From the NCBI GenBank assembly GCA_963383645.1, contig OY726566.1, forward strand, positions 93,742,029 to 93,806,028: a stretch of DNA of 64,000 bases. The letters are read 5' to 3'. The DNA comes from Muscardinus avellanarius. Lineage: Eukaryota; Chordata; Mammalia; Rodentia; Gliridae. Below the pieces are notes generated by a model. It made no database searches. It saw only the letters and a list, made by a program, of their open reading frames with translations, and was not told where the DNA came from. A program made the translations under genes and the position numbers. This document shows positions 42,680 to 54,959 of the stretch, piece after piece (position 1 is the stretch's first letter; each line of letters opens with the position of its first letter).

Positions 42680-42868
42680 CTGACCCCCTTAACATCTGAG
42701 ATATTGCATGCTGAATTACGTGGCCTTAATAACCTGTCTTACTGAATACACTTTCTGGTTCAGTGATTACCCCCTTCCCTTATATCTTACTTCTGTTGCA
42801 CATTGTTTTCTACTTTCTCTTCTTACTCATGTACCTATCTTCTCTCCTGTTAAAGTCATGAATTTCTT
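42680..42868 (+). repeat. L2-like element, left part, split by the RPSA retrocopy
   Basis: 'ttctggttcagtgattaccc' and 'tactcatgtacctatcttct' precede the insertion. The right part (43421-43515) has 'cgccaggcacagtgatggct' and 'agcgggcactcagtatttat', as in L2 3' ends. Confidence 0.5.
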
Positions 42869-43418
<550 letters not shown>

Positions 43419-43420
43419 TT

Positions 43421-43520
43421 AAGGGCACAATAGAGCTGTGTTTTATTATTGCGTTTCTCATCACGCCAGGCACAGTGATGGCTTGTACATAGCGGGCACT
43501 CAGTATTTATTACTCTTCAG
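43421..43520 (+). repeat. L2-like element, right part
   Basis: Continuation of the element broken by the retrocopy: 'aagggcacaatagagctgtg' to 'cactcagtatttattactct'. Confidence 0.5.
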
Positions 43521-44296
43521 CAACCTTCATTAAACAGCCGTTATTCTATATGAGAACTTGCCTGTAATCACTCTTCTTTGGTTGGCCCTTTCTGACTCTG
43601 ACAACACAATATAAACCAGTACTCTAAGTCATTGTATCACCGGGTCAAATCCTTTCCCAATCCCACTTGGAGTGTCCCAGAAATATAATTTCCCAGAATT
43701 AATTTTGGACAAAGATTGAGGAGACGGTGACTTCAGGTACCCCACTGTATCTCATATTTAAATTGGGACTGATCTGCACTACAGATATCATAGGACCATT
43801 TTACCCTTGAGATTTTCATGGGGAAGCTTTGAAAAGGACCACTGTGGCAGTGGAGGAGGGAGGGTAGTTAAGGAACTCCTGACTGGGTGTGAACTCACTT
43901 TACAACTTCATTCACAGTCTAGGCACTTGCTTTTTCTCCTACTAAATAAAAGCTTTGTCTTTATTGCTATTGTGTGTTTTTATGTGAACCGCTGTTCTAG
44001 AGGTCTTCAAGAACACTGCTCTAATTTGTCTTTTCATGTTGTATTCGTTCTTGCTAACACCGCTAATTTCCCATTATGTTCTTTAGAGAAATGCATTTTT
44101 TCTTTTTGATGGGCTCTGTGGTCTGTTTTGAGATCCTATTAGTAGCAGACTTCAGCTACTTTTCACGCCCATCTCCTACACCTTTGAAAGAAACTCTGTA
44201 TTTCTTTCCACTGACTATGATTTCTAGATGTTGCAAGAAGGCCAAGGGCTAACCCGGTGAAGCAATTTTAAAGTCTTTTACCTTTTATTTTCTCAG
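43521..44296. other. Intron 2 end, nothing recognised
   Basis: A 100-codon open frame at 43807-44109 (+) has no recognised features. No repeat named. Confidence 0.4.
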
Positions 44297-44378
44297 GGCC
44301 GTGATTTAATTGACATTAGCATTCTTTGTGGATATGTTCACCTACAGAAGTTGGATCTTTCGATGAATAAAATTGGAG
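44297..44378 (+). CDS. LRGUK: LRGUK exon 3
   Basis: 82 bases, 27 codons plus one base (residues 133-159): GRDLIDISILCGYVHLQKLD then LSMNKIG. It contains the first leucine-rich repeat (LQKLDLSMNKI). Acceptor ttattttctcag, donor g|gtatgg, phase 1 at the end. Confidence 0.95.
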
Positions 44379-44762
44379 GTATGGAATTATCATTCAAGTC
44401 AATTGATCACTGGATTTTTTAAAAAGTACATATGATTTTTTAAAAATTAAATTTAAATTCTACATATATAAATAGAATATTGATTGAAGGGACTTGAGTG
44501 GGGATGTATAGGCTACTGGAATTATACGAAGCCAATGTCTAGCATAATATAATACATGTGGGGTTCTCCCTGACATTATTAAATATCAAATTTAATAATA
44601 TCAAACTTGACCTAAGTGATTTGTAGATCAATTTACGCATTGATCCTTTGCTTTCCATGTCTGTCCCCCAAAAGAGGCATCAGTGATCAATGAGTGAAGA
44701 CAAAGTGGTCTTCCTTATCATATGATTGAGGTGTACTCATACTTAAGAATATGAGATGGAAC

Positions 44763-44984
44763 CTGGCGTGGGGGTGCATGCCTGTGATCCCAGTACTTGG
44801 GAAGCTGAGACAGGAGGATTGCAAGTTCGAGGCCAGCCTCTGTAACTTAGCAAGGCCTTCTGCAACTTAGTGAGCCCTTGTTTGTTTGCTTTTTTTTTGA
44901 AACTACCTACCTAACTAAATAGTTAAATAAATAGGTTACATATAGCTCAGAGGTAGAGTGCTTCTGGGCTTAATCACCAACCCC
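44763..44984 (+). repeat. B1-dID-type SINE, diverged
   Basis: 'acctggcgtgggggtgcatg' to 'cttctgggcttaatcaccaa', with a T-rich/TAAC-rich expansion in the linker (44880-44935). Confidence 0.8.
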
Positions 44985-45201
44985 CTAAGCCAGGTGTGGT
45001 GGCGCACACTTGTAATCCCCACACTTGGGAGGCTGAGACAGGAGGATCGTGCAGGTTCGAGGTCAGCCTCAGCTACTTATTGAGGCTCTCAGCAACTTAG
45101 TGAGACCCGGTTTCCAAATAAAGTATAAAATAGGTCTGGGAGTATAGCCCGGAGGTAGAAAGCCTCTGGGTTCTACCCCCAGTACCACACACACACACAA
45201 A
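44985..45201 (+). repeat. B1-dID SINE inserted in the tail of the previous SINE
   Basis: 'aagccaggtgtggtggcgca' to 'gttctacccccagtaccaca' with a short CA tail. The 13-bp duplication aatcaccaacccc at 44972-44984 and 45202-45214 places the insertion inside the older copy's tail. Confidence 0.93.
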
Positions 45202-45214
45202 AATCACCAACCCC

Positions 45215-46429
45215 TGCCCCCAAATATAGAAAATGAAGTGGAATGTTTGCTTGATTTTCTTCTTTCAGAAGATTAATCATTATTTCTTCAGAAGATTGAT
45301 CATTATTTCTTCAATACTTCCTTAGTTTTTGATAGTTTCCTTTTTTCTTTGATTTACTTATTTAGTACATATGAAATTAATGCTTTTTCCCTCTGATTAA
45401 CTCATTTCTTTATTTTGCTTTTGCATTTACATTTAACCCCCGCTGGCCACTCCTCTTCTTCCTATTTGAGCACCAGGGATCCACAAGTTTACAAGTTTGT
45501 TCTCTCTTCTTGCCGTCTTCATATTTGTGGCTATTGATTCTTTCAGTGTCACCATTTGTAGTTCTATAAAGGATGTTTGTTATGACACCTTGTTCACATT
45601 TAATAAAATTAGTCACATTTTTCTCAAAGCTTGAGCCTTGTTTCTGATTTTCTGATCTTATTTGATGTTACCAGTGTATGCTTTTTTCTTTAGCCTTCTA
45701 GAGAAGTAAGCAAATCGTTATTTCTGACCTGCTTTCTCCACTGATTCTCTTTGTACTTGCTTCCTTTGCCTGCCTTTTAAAAAAATGACAAATGGCTTCT
45801 GGTATGATCCTCTTTCATTTTTTTAAAATTTTCCCCTAATGTGACTCTAATAATTAAAATCCACTCCTTTCGGTGGCTAAGGAATAGTCTAAACCCAAAA
45901 TTCTAAGAATACTACTGTTTTTGAAACACTTTTAAATTATTCTTTTCTAGTTTCATAAGACTATTTTGGAAAATTGCAAGCAGGTGCATAAATAGCATGT
46001 TGGAATGGATATTGAGACCCCATCATTTTAAGCCCATGGGCAATCTTGTTTCTTCTATACCTCTCTGACCCTTCCCCCAGCATTGTTTTAAAGTAAATCC
46101 AAGATCTTCAGAAAGACTACTTTTACATTCTTGGCAGGAGTGCTCCACCACCCCACACCTCCAAGGTTGATTTTATTTACTGGATAAGAGGTTCCAGAGT
46201 GGTTGGAGGCTTTGCAACACTCAGTGCTAACAGCAAAGAGAGATGGATCTGTGCCACCGGGGCAGGTAGTGCACACAGTTGTGATGAAAGCTTTCCTCTT
46301 CCCCAGACCAGTCTCCATTAATCCTGTATGGCCTGTTTTAGTAATTCATCAAATGTCTGAGGTTCTAGTATGTGTTGGATACAGTGTATTTTTTCTTTCT
46401 GTGATAATAACCTTACTGATGTTCTGGTG
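45215..46429. other. Intron 3 stretch, little recognised
   Basis: A local 23-base tandem duplication is visible near 45268-45315 ('agattaatcattatttcttc' repeated once with one change). The part near 45960-46100 may be an old L1 fragment. No gene. Confidence 0.4.
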
Positions 46430-46602
46430 TAGACCAAATTTCAAATTTGTATCATCTGGGGACCTCAGCAAGTTGCTGAGCCCCACCTTGAGAGTTTCTG
46501 GTTCTAGAGGTCTAGGGTGGAGCTTAAGGGTTTGCGTCTGAAGTAGTAAGTTCCTTGCAAGACTGACACTTCCGGTCCAGGACCACACTTTGAGAACCAC
46601 CA
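46430..46602 (+). mobile_element. MER5A (hAT-Charlie) DNA element
   Basis: 'ttgctgagccccaccttgag', 'agtttctggttctagaggtc', 'tagggtggagcttaagggtt' and 'ggaccacactttgagaacca' follow the MER5A consensus order. Confidence 0.85.
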
Positions 46603-48221
46603 ATGTAGACGTGAGATGCTCCTGCCATCTGGTGGACGAGGAGGTCACTGCACCGAGCGGGACCTCAGCCGGTTCCAGGAGGAAGTCCAACAACGCAGAC
46701 CAGGCAGGATTGCTGCCACAGTGATTTTTAAGACATTGACTATCTACGAGTGTGAAACGTACTCACTATCTCTTTGTCTATCCGAGTACTGTCTGCAGTT
46801 TCCACTCTAAGGAAGATCTCCACATTACCAGCGTCTATCTGCCAACAAAGAGATCTCTAGCAGGAGTTTGGAATCCCACTTTGGAAGTTACGAGAGAGTC
46901 GAGATGATTCCTGCCAGACATGCCACTAAACTCAGGGTGGACAGATAGATTCGAATCATCCAGCATTTAGTTTCTCCTTGCGTTTTCTCACAGAGGCAGC
47001 TTTCCTTGATTGGCTCATTAATTGCTACCAGCGTGTTAATGTCCATATGCTGTGCCTCTCCTAGAACCATTTGCATTTAGTGGATGGCTTAGTCCAGAGA
47101 AATGAAGTAGAAGTTGGTGGGGGTTTTCTGGCTTCGGTGTCCCCTCGAGAATGCAAGGTGCCAGGAGGTCCTCTCACACTGTGCCCCTGGGCTCTGGCGC
47201 CACCCCCAGTGCCCCAGGGTGCTCCCTTTTCCTGGGTTGCGTGTGTCTGTGCCACTGGTTAAAAGTGGAAGCACTTGGTGTGGCTTCGGGCCTGGCGACT
47301 CCCTTCTCGCACTCAGAGCCATCTTTCCCATGGCCCCTTCTATGCTGGGCTATGAGAGACACGGGGAGATGCTGTGACTGTTGCTGTATCAGATAGAGAA
47401 ATGAATGGCTGGCAACAACCAGGCTGTATCCCTGACCGAGTGATTCTTCTCCGTTTCTTCCTTCCCTAATTCCTTCTGCTACCCTCAAGTGCAGCAGCTA
47501 TGAGGTGGCAAAATGAGCCTTCCCAAACTTCACGTTTTACATGTAATTCCACTTGGAGTGCTTATTAACACACAGTCCTTTACTTAGTATTCAAATTTCA
47601 GGATATTTGCCTGCAATACAATGCAAAATTCAGATGTAATTTTGAGGCAGTTCAGAGTCGAAGTAACATAACAGCAATGCTTTAAATCACTTCAAATTAT
47701 TAATGAGATTTAGGATTAAGTCCACCTAACACAAAATTGAATTTACAACAAAGAGAGTCTCCTAATTGTGGCATCTCCAATCTTCTGAAAGGACCTAATT
47801 CGGTTATTTAGGGGCTAATTATCAGGAGGATTATCTAAGGCTTTAGTTTCTCATCCTTCTCTCTAAGGCTGACAATTTTCGAAGCATTTAGGTGCTGGCA
47901 GATTGTGGGAGAATGAGCAGGACCGTGGTGCAAGCTTTGGCCATCGGTCCCTTGATTGTCCTGGAAATAGGGGTTGGAAGAAGTGGGTGGGCCCTGGGAA
48001 TGAAGGTTAAATTACTGCTCATAGATGAGTTTTCACATCCTTTTAAAAAAATATTTCACACATTTCTGGGTTTCTTCACTTCATTGATCTGGAATATTTA
48101 AAATTTGCTTGCAACTAGCATAATTAGAAAATATTCTGATGTAACATGTGCTGTTATTGATGACTTTTCCTGGTTATTTCGTTGGCTTACCTAATCTGTC
48201 TCTGTTTCTTCCCACTCCCAG
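46603..48221. other. Intron 3 second half, nothing recognised
   Basis: Non-repeat sequence including the GC-rich patch at 47100-47400. I make no gene call. Confidence 0.4.
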
Positions 48222-48322
48222 ATTTATCTTGTGTGAGCTGCATGCCTTACCTCCTAGAACTTAATGCTTCTCAAAATAAACTGACTACATTCTTCAATTT
48301 CAAGCCACCCAAAAACCTCAAG
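48222..48322 (+). CDS. LRGUK: LRGUK exon 4
   Basis: 101 bases, residues 160-193 (first codon completed by the last G of exon 3 to give Asp): DLSCVSCMPYLLELNASQNK then LTTFFNFKPPKNLK. It carries the second leucine-rich repeat (LLELNASQNKL). Acceptor ccactcccag, donor aag|gtacac, phase 0 at the end. Confidence 0.95.
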
Positions 48323-48939
48323 GTACACTTATCAATACACCAATTATATATGTTAAGTGGTTTGCAAACTACAGTAAGTGAAATAGCCCTAAAATAGAGC
48401 ATTCGGAGAGAGTGAGAGGTAGGGTCCCAGAGTAAGTGTCTGAATTGAAATAAAAGAGAAGTATTTGTGCATCTCTTTTGAAAAGGGAGATGGCTTGTCA
48501 ACAGCCTTTTCAGGAAGCTTTGCTAAAACCTTGTGTTAAAATCTAACTTCTTCCTCTTTTCCTCTTGCCCTTATTTTGAAAGTATTCATTACTACATTTG
48601 TTTTTTCCTTAGAGCAGAGCCTGTATATCTGAAAAATCTATAAAAATATTCTAGGGGCCCAAACTTTGCCTTCTTAATTATCTGCCCTTTTCAGAAAGCC
48701 CTGTTTCCAGACCTCCATTCTTGTCCTGGGCACTTGCTTTTGCCCTTGCGAGGTGGAAGTGAGCTCTCTGTGATGGGTGCTTTGGGGAGTGGTGTGCTGT
48801 GCTGTAGAGGAAGGAGTGTGTCTCCTGCCTTCATGGGCGCACAGGTCACCGATGGTTCTTGGGAGACTGGAGTCTGCCTGGCAGTTTGGGAGTGGGGCCT
48901 GAGGCCGTGATGTGGTCGCTTACTTAAGTAGAGGGGACA

Positions 48940-49060
48940 CAGAGTGCTGTTTCCCAAACTTTTCTGCACATTGAAATCACCTGGGGGAATTTTCCCACTG
49001 CCAGAAACTATGCTGACAAATTCAGGGACCCTTGCCGCAGGGCTTTGCGATTAATGCTTT
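48940..49060 (-). mobile_element. MER5-like DNA element fragment
   Basis: 'ctgtttcccaaacttttctg' with 'cacattgaaatcacctgggg' and a later 'ctttgcgattaatgct' resemble one end of MER5A. Confidence 0.55.
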
Positions 49061-49427
49061 TTTCTATTGGACTCAAATATTTAATTTAAAAAAGTTATTT
49101 TAAGGAAGGGACATCAGCTCTTGCCTTTTATTATCTCCTTATTTGCAAACCCAATTAACTTGGATCTAAAGCATTCTGAGGTTTGCGCAAATAGGAAAAA
49201 TCTATTTGACTTTCCCCAAATTGCCAGTGGGTTTTCTTCCGCTGCTTCACATCACTCAGTCAGTCAGCAGTCTATTTTCCTTTTCTGAAACTGTAATTAT
49301 TCCCAGGGTGACATTCCTTTATCCAAATAAGCCACATTCGGCGCCTGTGCTTAGTGCTGAGGCCGCAGGGTCTCAAGGTTATCAAGAATTTGTAGAGTGG
49401 CTGTTGTTGTTGTTGTAATTATTGTTT

Positions 49428-49602
49428 TCAGCACTAGGGACTGAACCCAGGAGCATTCCACCTCTGAGCTATCCCCCCAGCCCTTTCTACTTTTCACTTT
49501 GAAAAAGGGTCTAAGTTGCTGAGACTGGGCTCAAACCTGCGATCCTCCTGTCTCAGCCTCGTAAGCACTGCTATTACAGGTCTGCACCACCATGCCCCGC
49601 TG
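49428..49602 (-). repeat. B1-dID-type SINE, diverged
   Basis: Antisense 'cagcactagggactgaaccc' to 'gcaccaccatgccccgct', with a deletion in the middle. Confidence 0.82.
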
Positions 49603-49869
49603 AGAGCTGTTTTGATTCTCCTCTGTTGAGCCCAGGGAAATCAGTTATGGTAACAGCAGACTTTTTTTTGTTCATACCTTCCGATCTCTCCTCCCTAAAA
49701 GGCCCCACAAACCAACAAAAACAAATCATATACCCCAACTTCAAGGTTCCAACTTCCTGGAGCTTTAAGAGCAAACATACTGTCACTTTAGAGGCATGCT
49801 TGCCAAGCACCAGAGAGTCCTGGTGAGGTGTTTCAACCCCACACGAACCCTGCGTAGACCTGGAAGAGA

Positions 49870-50045
49870 GGATTGAGGCCGTCTGGTGTTTTCAGTGCAT
49901 GGTCGTATTTCATCCTCTGAGCCAAGCCGTGCGGGATGGTTCCGTCCCATTTTACACGAGGACACCAACGCACAGGAAGGTTAAGGAACTTAGCCTTAGC
50001 TGGACGATAGCGGAACCGAGTCTGCACTCAAGGACCGAGACCCCA
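49870..50045 (-). repeat. MIR SINE
   Basis: 'tcccattttacacgaggaca', 'acaggaaggttaaggaactt' and 'gcggaaccgagtctgcactc' are MIR in antisense. Confidence 0.75.
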
Positions 50046-51015
50046 ATACCTGTGCCTTTACGCTAAGTCAGGCGTGAATAGAACTTCCTCTCTTGAGAAG
50101 ATCTTCTTTTTCACTTAATATCTGTGAGCTCTGTGCCACTAACTAGAGAGCCTGCATGCCCTTTAAAAAGAACAAGCCCTTCTGCTTGCTTTCATTTTGC
50201 GTGTTTTAGAATGCTTCTGCTCTTGGTGGGTAAACAATGTTAATCTGATTGGGTGAATGCTTCCTGTAAGCTTTGGGCTCCATAATCCCTTTAAAAGCTC
50301 TCTAGAAGCCTAAATCATAGGTACACAGAGGGCATAGTTCTGGCAAAGATATATCTAAGTAGCATGCTCTAGTACAGGAATGAAAGGTACTGATGAAGAA
50401 GGGTCAAATACAAGTAAGCCCATTTAATACGTTTATTTCTAATCCACCATTCTTCTTGAGAAGAGAAAAGCAAGTGTTAAACTCCATTTACATCCCGTCA
50501 AGCTGACTCATTTCATAGAATCCGTTTTATGCACCTGCCATTTGCATACGTATAAATTTATGTGTAGCTTTTTAAATTTAACATTATTTGCACAGTTCCC
50601 TTTCTTCGTGTGATTTATTATGCAATTCAATTGTTATATTGTAATTGACTTAAGCAGCTAACTCTCGCTACTTGAGTATTTTCCCTAATTTTTTTTAGTA
50701 TCTACTATATAAAGTTTATAATATGTTAAAGTATTCAGTATTCAATGCATTGCTAAAATAATATTATTAAACTTGAAGAGGGGGTGGAATCATGAGAAGG
50801 TAAGAATTGTTGTTCTTAGTCTATAAATTGCTGAGTAGTTTAGCAGAAAGTGATTTCAGTGTGCCCATCAAGTTATCAAAGCAATATTTCACAAATGTGG
50901 GTTTTTTTAAATTGAAATAACTTTTGTGTATCTTTGCCCCAAAGATGGATAAACAGTGTTGTTTTTATTTTCATATTTGTGTCTTTCTTCTTTTTTCTCC
51001 TTTTATTCTTTTTTG
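50046..51015. other. Intron 4 AT-rich stretch, nothing recognised
   Basis: No repeat or coding frame named. Confidence 0.4.
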
Positions 51016-51092
51016 GGCTGGTGCTAGGGATCAAACCCATGGCCTCATGTGCTCAGCAAGTACCTACCACTGAGCCATATCCCCACCTCCTA
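51016..51092 (-). repeat. Stand-alone ID SINE
   Basis: Reverse ID core: 'ggtgctagggatcaaaccca', 'ggcctcatgtgctcagcaag' and 'ccactgagccatatccccac' carry the tRNA-like boxes. No 7SL-like head. Confidence 0.8.
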
Positions 51093-51660
51093 GCCTCGTA
51101 TTTTTGACTCGGAACAACAGATGTTGCTACAAATGCCTTTCTAAAATAGTCAATTTTTAGAAAGGATGTAAAGTTGAAGAGGTGTTGCCTGAGGGAATGA
51201 GTAAAGAAAAAACCATTCTTCTAGCAGTTAGTGAGCAGGTAACCTAAGAGAATATATTGAGATAGGAAAAGAAAAAAAAAAACAAAAGGAAACGAGATCT
51301 GCATATAAAGAAATCAATATGGCTTAGACTGGGCGTTAGAGAAACTCAAAGACAGAATGAAAGGGGCAGAACTGAGGTGGACCGTGAAGGAAGACTAAGC
51401 AAGTCAGAAGTAGGTGTTGACGAGGGGAGAGTAGCTGCAGGAAGCTAGAGGCCGAGGGCTCTCCTACTCCCCGTCCTTCCGGTTCAGACCAGGGTACTGG
51501 TTCAAAGTGACCGGAGACAGATGAAGGTTGTACCCTCGGTGTGTTTTCAGTGAGACATTCTAACTCCACATGTAGACATACCTTCCTCGTGTGCAATTAA
51601 TTTTTGTGGCGAATGCAAATGAAAACTATATGTCACCTGTTGTTCTCTTTTTCTCTCCAG

Positions 51661-51742
51661 AAGGTGGATTTTTCCTACAACCAGATTTCTGAAATGTGTG
51701 ATTTATTGGCATACCACGCTCTCACTAAACTGATTTTGGATA
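51661..51742 (+). CDS. LRGUK: LRGUK exon 5
   Basis: 82 bases, 27 codons plus one base (residues 194-220): KVDFSYNQISEMCDLLAYHA then LTKLILD. It carries the third repeat (KVDFSYNQI) and the start of the fourth (LTKLILD). The acceptor is strong (ctttttctctccag). The donor GATA|gtatcc is weak: A at -1 and C at +5. The intron frame would end at a TGA six bases later, so splicing must occur here. Confidence 0.9.
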
Positions 51743-51998
51743 GTATCCTTTGAATGAGCAAAGGGGAAATTTTGGTTAATGGCTCCATCAAAGAATGTGT
51801 ACCATATTAAATGGAATACTACCAAATAAGCAATTTTCTAGAAATGCTTGTTTAAGTGATTACAAATTGATATTCACAAAGTGAGGAAAGATATTTTATT
51901 TGCCAAAGAATGAAACTGCAAGTCAAAGCTTGCCAAGAACGTTGTGTCCCTGAAAAGCCTTGTCAGGTAGTCCTTCCAATAAATGTAGGCTTATTCTT

Positions 51999-52218
51999 TT
52001 TTTTTTTTTTTTTTTTTTTTTGTGGGTCTGGGGATGGAACCCAGGGGCATTCGTCCTCCGAGCTACAGCCCCTGCCCTATATTTTATTCTTTATTTTGAA
52101 ACCGGGTCTCACTGAGTTGCAGAGGGCCTAAGTAGCTGAGGCTGTCCGCGAACCGCAATCCTCTGGTCTCAGCCTCCCGAATCCTGGGATTATAAGCGTG
52201 TGCCACCACACTAGGCTC
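51999..52218 (-). repeat. B1-dID SINE with 15-bp target-site duplication
   Basis: Antisense copy with a T-run (tail) at 51996-52020, flanked by tgtaggcttattctt at 51984-51998 and 52219-52233. Confidence 0.95.
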
Positions 52219-52359
52219 TGTAGGCTTATTCTTAATTTGAGAACCAGAGAAGTTCTGGTTTAATCCATTTCTCCAAATTTGCTTTATCTTGTGCCCAGTA
52301 TTATATAAGCTCAGTATTTGAAAATTCAGATATTATCATAAGAAAATTTATGTTTTTCT

Positions 52360-52437
52360 TTTTTAAAATTTTTATTGGTGCATTGTAGTCGTACATCTTA
52401 ATGGAGTATAAGATGTTTTTCATCATCAACTTAAACA
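52360..52437 (-). repeat. Short L1 3' end
   Basis: 'tttttattggtgcattgtag' with 'tcgtacatcttaatgg' is the reverse complement of the L1 tail seen at 22640-22690; heavily 5'-truncated. Confidence 0.6.
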
Positions 52438-52484
52438 GTAAAATTCATACTAAATTTCCTTTAAAGCAAACCTTTCTATAATAT

Positions 52485-52560
52485 TTATTTTTGGTGCTGC
52501 AGCCTTGAGTATGTTAGGCAAAAGCTCTACCATTGGGCTACACCCTGAACCCCTCTAGGA
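52485..52560 (-). repeat. ID-like SINE, diverged
   Basis: 'tggtgctgcagccttgagta', 'ggcaaaagctctaccattgg' and 'gctacaccctgaacccc' match a reversed ID core. Confidence 0.55.
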
Positions 52561-53021
52561 TATTTAAAATATGTTTTCACTAAAACAGAAACACAAAAAA
52601 ACTTAATCTGCAGCCATATTAAGGAATATATCTCTTACATGAATCGGGCTCCCAAGTAGACACGGCACCTACTTTAAAGTCAGCTCAAGATTCCAGGGCC
52701 TGAGGGGTTAACTGGGGCCCTGTGAGTTTAATGAGCCTGAGTTGCTTCTGTACACCAGAGACTGACGTTCTCTGGGTAACAGAGGAGCAGTGCCCTCTCT
52801 CTCAGCAAGTATCTTTCTATCCACCTGAGGATTTTGCAGGGAAGAACGGAGAATTAAGGGATCGTCTCTGGGTGCTTCATTCCAGGGGTGCGGCAGCAGG
52901 TTGTTGGTAATAAGGCTGAGATTACAGAAGGTGCCTTTTCTTGAAGAAATATTTTGTAGAAACCTTTATTCATATGCAGTGGAAGGCCCACTCCCTTAAA
53001 ACTTGTGTATGAAAATGAGCA

Positions 53022-53235
53022 AGCCAGGCACGGTTGTGCACACTTGTAATCCCAGTACCTGGGAGGCTGAGACGAGAGGATCGCAGGTTCGTGGCCAACC
53101 TCAGCAACCTTGTGAGGCTGCCCACAACTTAGTGAGACCCTGTTTTCGTATAAAAATAAAAAAGGGCTAGGGATATATCTCAGGGGTAAAATGCCCCTGG
53201 GTTTCATCCCCAGTACCACAGGAAGGAACGTAGTA
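53022..53235 (+). repeat. B1-dID-type SINE
   Basis: Sense 'aagccaggcacggttgtgca' to 'tttcatccccagtaccacag'. 'aaatgagca' on both sides is the likely target duplication. Confidence 0.88.
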
Positions 53236-53463
53236 AATAAATGAGCAGTTAGTGGACGTTCTGTCCACTAAGCTTTTGAAATGAACAAGTGCTCCCAGCT
53301 GTAGCCTAGTGGAGGAATCAGATCATGATCCAAACGGATAGTATACACTTCAGCAGCAAGCTCTCCATAAAGCCTTCCCTTTCTGCTTGACCATCCTGGG
53401 TACTGAATTGGCAAAGAAACAGGGTCTGACAGCTCAGAGCTCCGGGGTAAGAAATCCACTCAT

Positions 53464-53663
53464 GTCGGGCGTGGGGGGCGCACGCTTGTAATCCCCGTGC
53501 TTGGGAGGCGGAGACAGGAGGATCGCGCTGGTTCGAAGCCAGCCTCGCTGGCTTAAGAAACCCTGCTTCCAAATAAAAAGTATAAAATAGGTCTTGGAGT
53601 GCAGCCCATAGGTAGAAGGGTTTCCAGGGACCCCAGTACCACCAAAAAAAAAAAAGAAAAGAA
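53464..53663 (+). repeat. Young B1-dID SINE with 15-bp target-site duplication
   Basis: CpG-rich sense copy of the 'gtttccaggga' subfamily, flanked by aagaaatccactcat at 53449-53463 and 53664-53678. Confidence 0.95.
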
Positions 53664-53704
53664 AAGAAATCCACTCATCTCGGGTCATGTTGAAGCGTGC
53701 TGCC

Positions 53705-53852
53705 CAGGGAGACCAGGAGCAGGGACATCACCTGAAACTTCTTAGAAAAGCAGATTTTTGGGCACCACCCCAAACCTGTACCACCACAGCCTGCATTTGA
53801 ACAAGGGGCCCAGACAATCAAGTGCATGTTAAAGCTTGAGAAGCACTGGTAT
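53705..53852 (-). mobile_element. MER5A-type DNA element
   Basis: 'gggacatcacctgaaacttc', 'gggcaccaccccaaacctg' and 'aaagcttgagaagcactggt' follow the MER5A order, with moderate divergence. Confidence 0.65.
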
Positions 53853-54399
53853 AGAAGTTGGCTGTCCCATGAGCTTCTGCCTCCCAGAAGGGACTAGGCA
53901 CCTGGAGTTGTCCTTCAGGATGCTTAACATGGCAGTGTGGAGTTTGCTAAGGAGGGCTCTGTGCACCAGTGAAACATTCTTCTCTGTGCAGCCTGGAATT
54001 GCCAGAGAAACAACTGCCCATTGTTCTGGACCCAAAATGGGGGATACAGGTTAAAACATTTCTATCATAGAACTCTTAGTCTACATAAATTTAGCTTTCC
54101 GTATAAAAATTAAAAAAGCATTACGGCTTTGTAAATGTCAAATATCATGAAGAAATGAATTAAGTTTTTTTTTAACTTGACATTAAATGTAACAATTGAG
54201 TCCCATCACTGAAATATGTAAAGTTGTAATTATTACATTAGAACCAGTTGAAATCTACAGGGGCATAGAATTAGAGCATATCGCAGCACCATTACTCACC
54301 TATGTTTGACAATGCAAAGATGAGTAGCCAAACCAAAATACTCTGTAAGCTATTAATGACATGAACTAAGATGTTTGACACTTTTGGAAAGATAGCAGG

Positions 54400-54478
54400 T
54401 GGGTAGGGATGTGTAGCTCAGTGGTAGAGTGTTTGCCTGGCAGGCACAAGGCTCTGGGTTCAGTCCTAACAGCACAAG
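54400..54478 (+). repeat. Stand-alone ID SINE
   Basis: 'gggatgtgtagctcagtggt' (box A), 'tttgcctggcaggcacaagg' and 'ctctgggttcagtcctaaca' (box B) with an AAG-rich tail. It is the best ID copy in the window. Confidence 0.85.
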
Positions 54479-54959
54479 AAGAAGAAGGCAGTGTGCTGGC
54501 TCCTAAGCAGTACTCATGCCTCATTCTCTTTTGTTCTGTTGAGTAAATCAGATTGTACGTGATGCAGGCAGTAGGGTTTTATAAGTTTTTCTGGACAACT
54601 GGAAGTAAAAAAAAAAATACACCTGATAAGGTTATAAATCAATCTATTTGGAGGCTAAAAGCACTAGATTAGATTTTTGAGAAGATTAAACTATGCTGAG
54701 ATTAAACAGATAAGAGGATTTAAAAATAAGTTTTATCCCAGTACATTTGAAAACGCAAGAGGAAAGAAACTCCTAGAAACTATTTCAAATTAAAACAATG
54801 GTTTAGAAATAGAAACCCTGAGTAGTCTTATAACTATGGAAGTAATTCATACAAAGTAATTCATTATAAATTAAGGTCAACTGAATTAAAAATCTTTCTA
54901 TAAATCAATTTCACCAGACCCAAATCTAGAACAGACTTTGAAATAATGCATAGACTCTA

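Larger units (their letters stand above)
44379..48221 (+). other. LRGUK: LRGUK intron 3 (phase 1)
   Basis: 3.8 kb. Holds two sense SINEs in a row, a MER5A copy, and a GC-rich non-repeat patch at 47100-47400 where several short frames overlap on both strands without a recognised product. Confidence 0.85.
48323..51660 (+). other. LRGUK: LRGUK intron 4 (phase 0)
   Basis: 3.3 kb ending with the acceptor tctttttctctccag. It contains a SINE, an ID element, a MIR copy and a MER5-like piece; the rest (50100-51000, AT-rich) shows nothing named. Confidence 0.85.

Noticed and set aside
54400..54478. tRNA-like box A/box B sequence
   Set aside because: It is an ID SINE: tRNA-Ala-derived, with an A-rich tail and no full cloverleaf. 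The same holds for all other tRNA-like matches in SINE tails.
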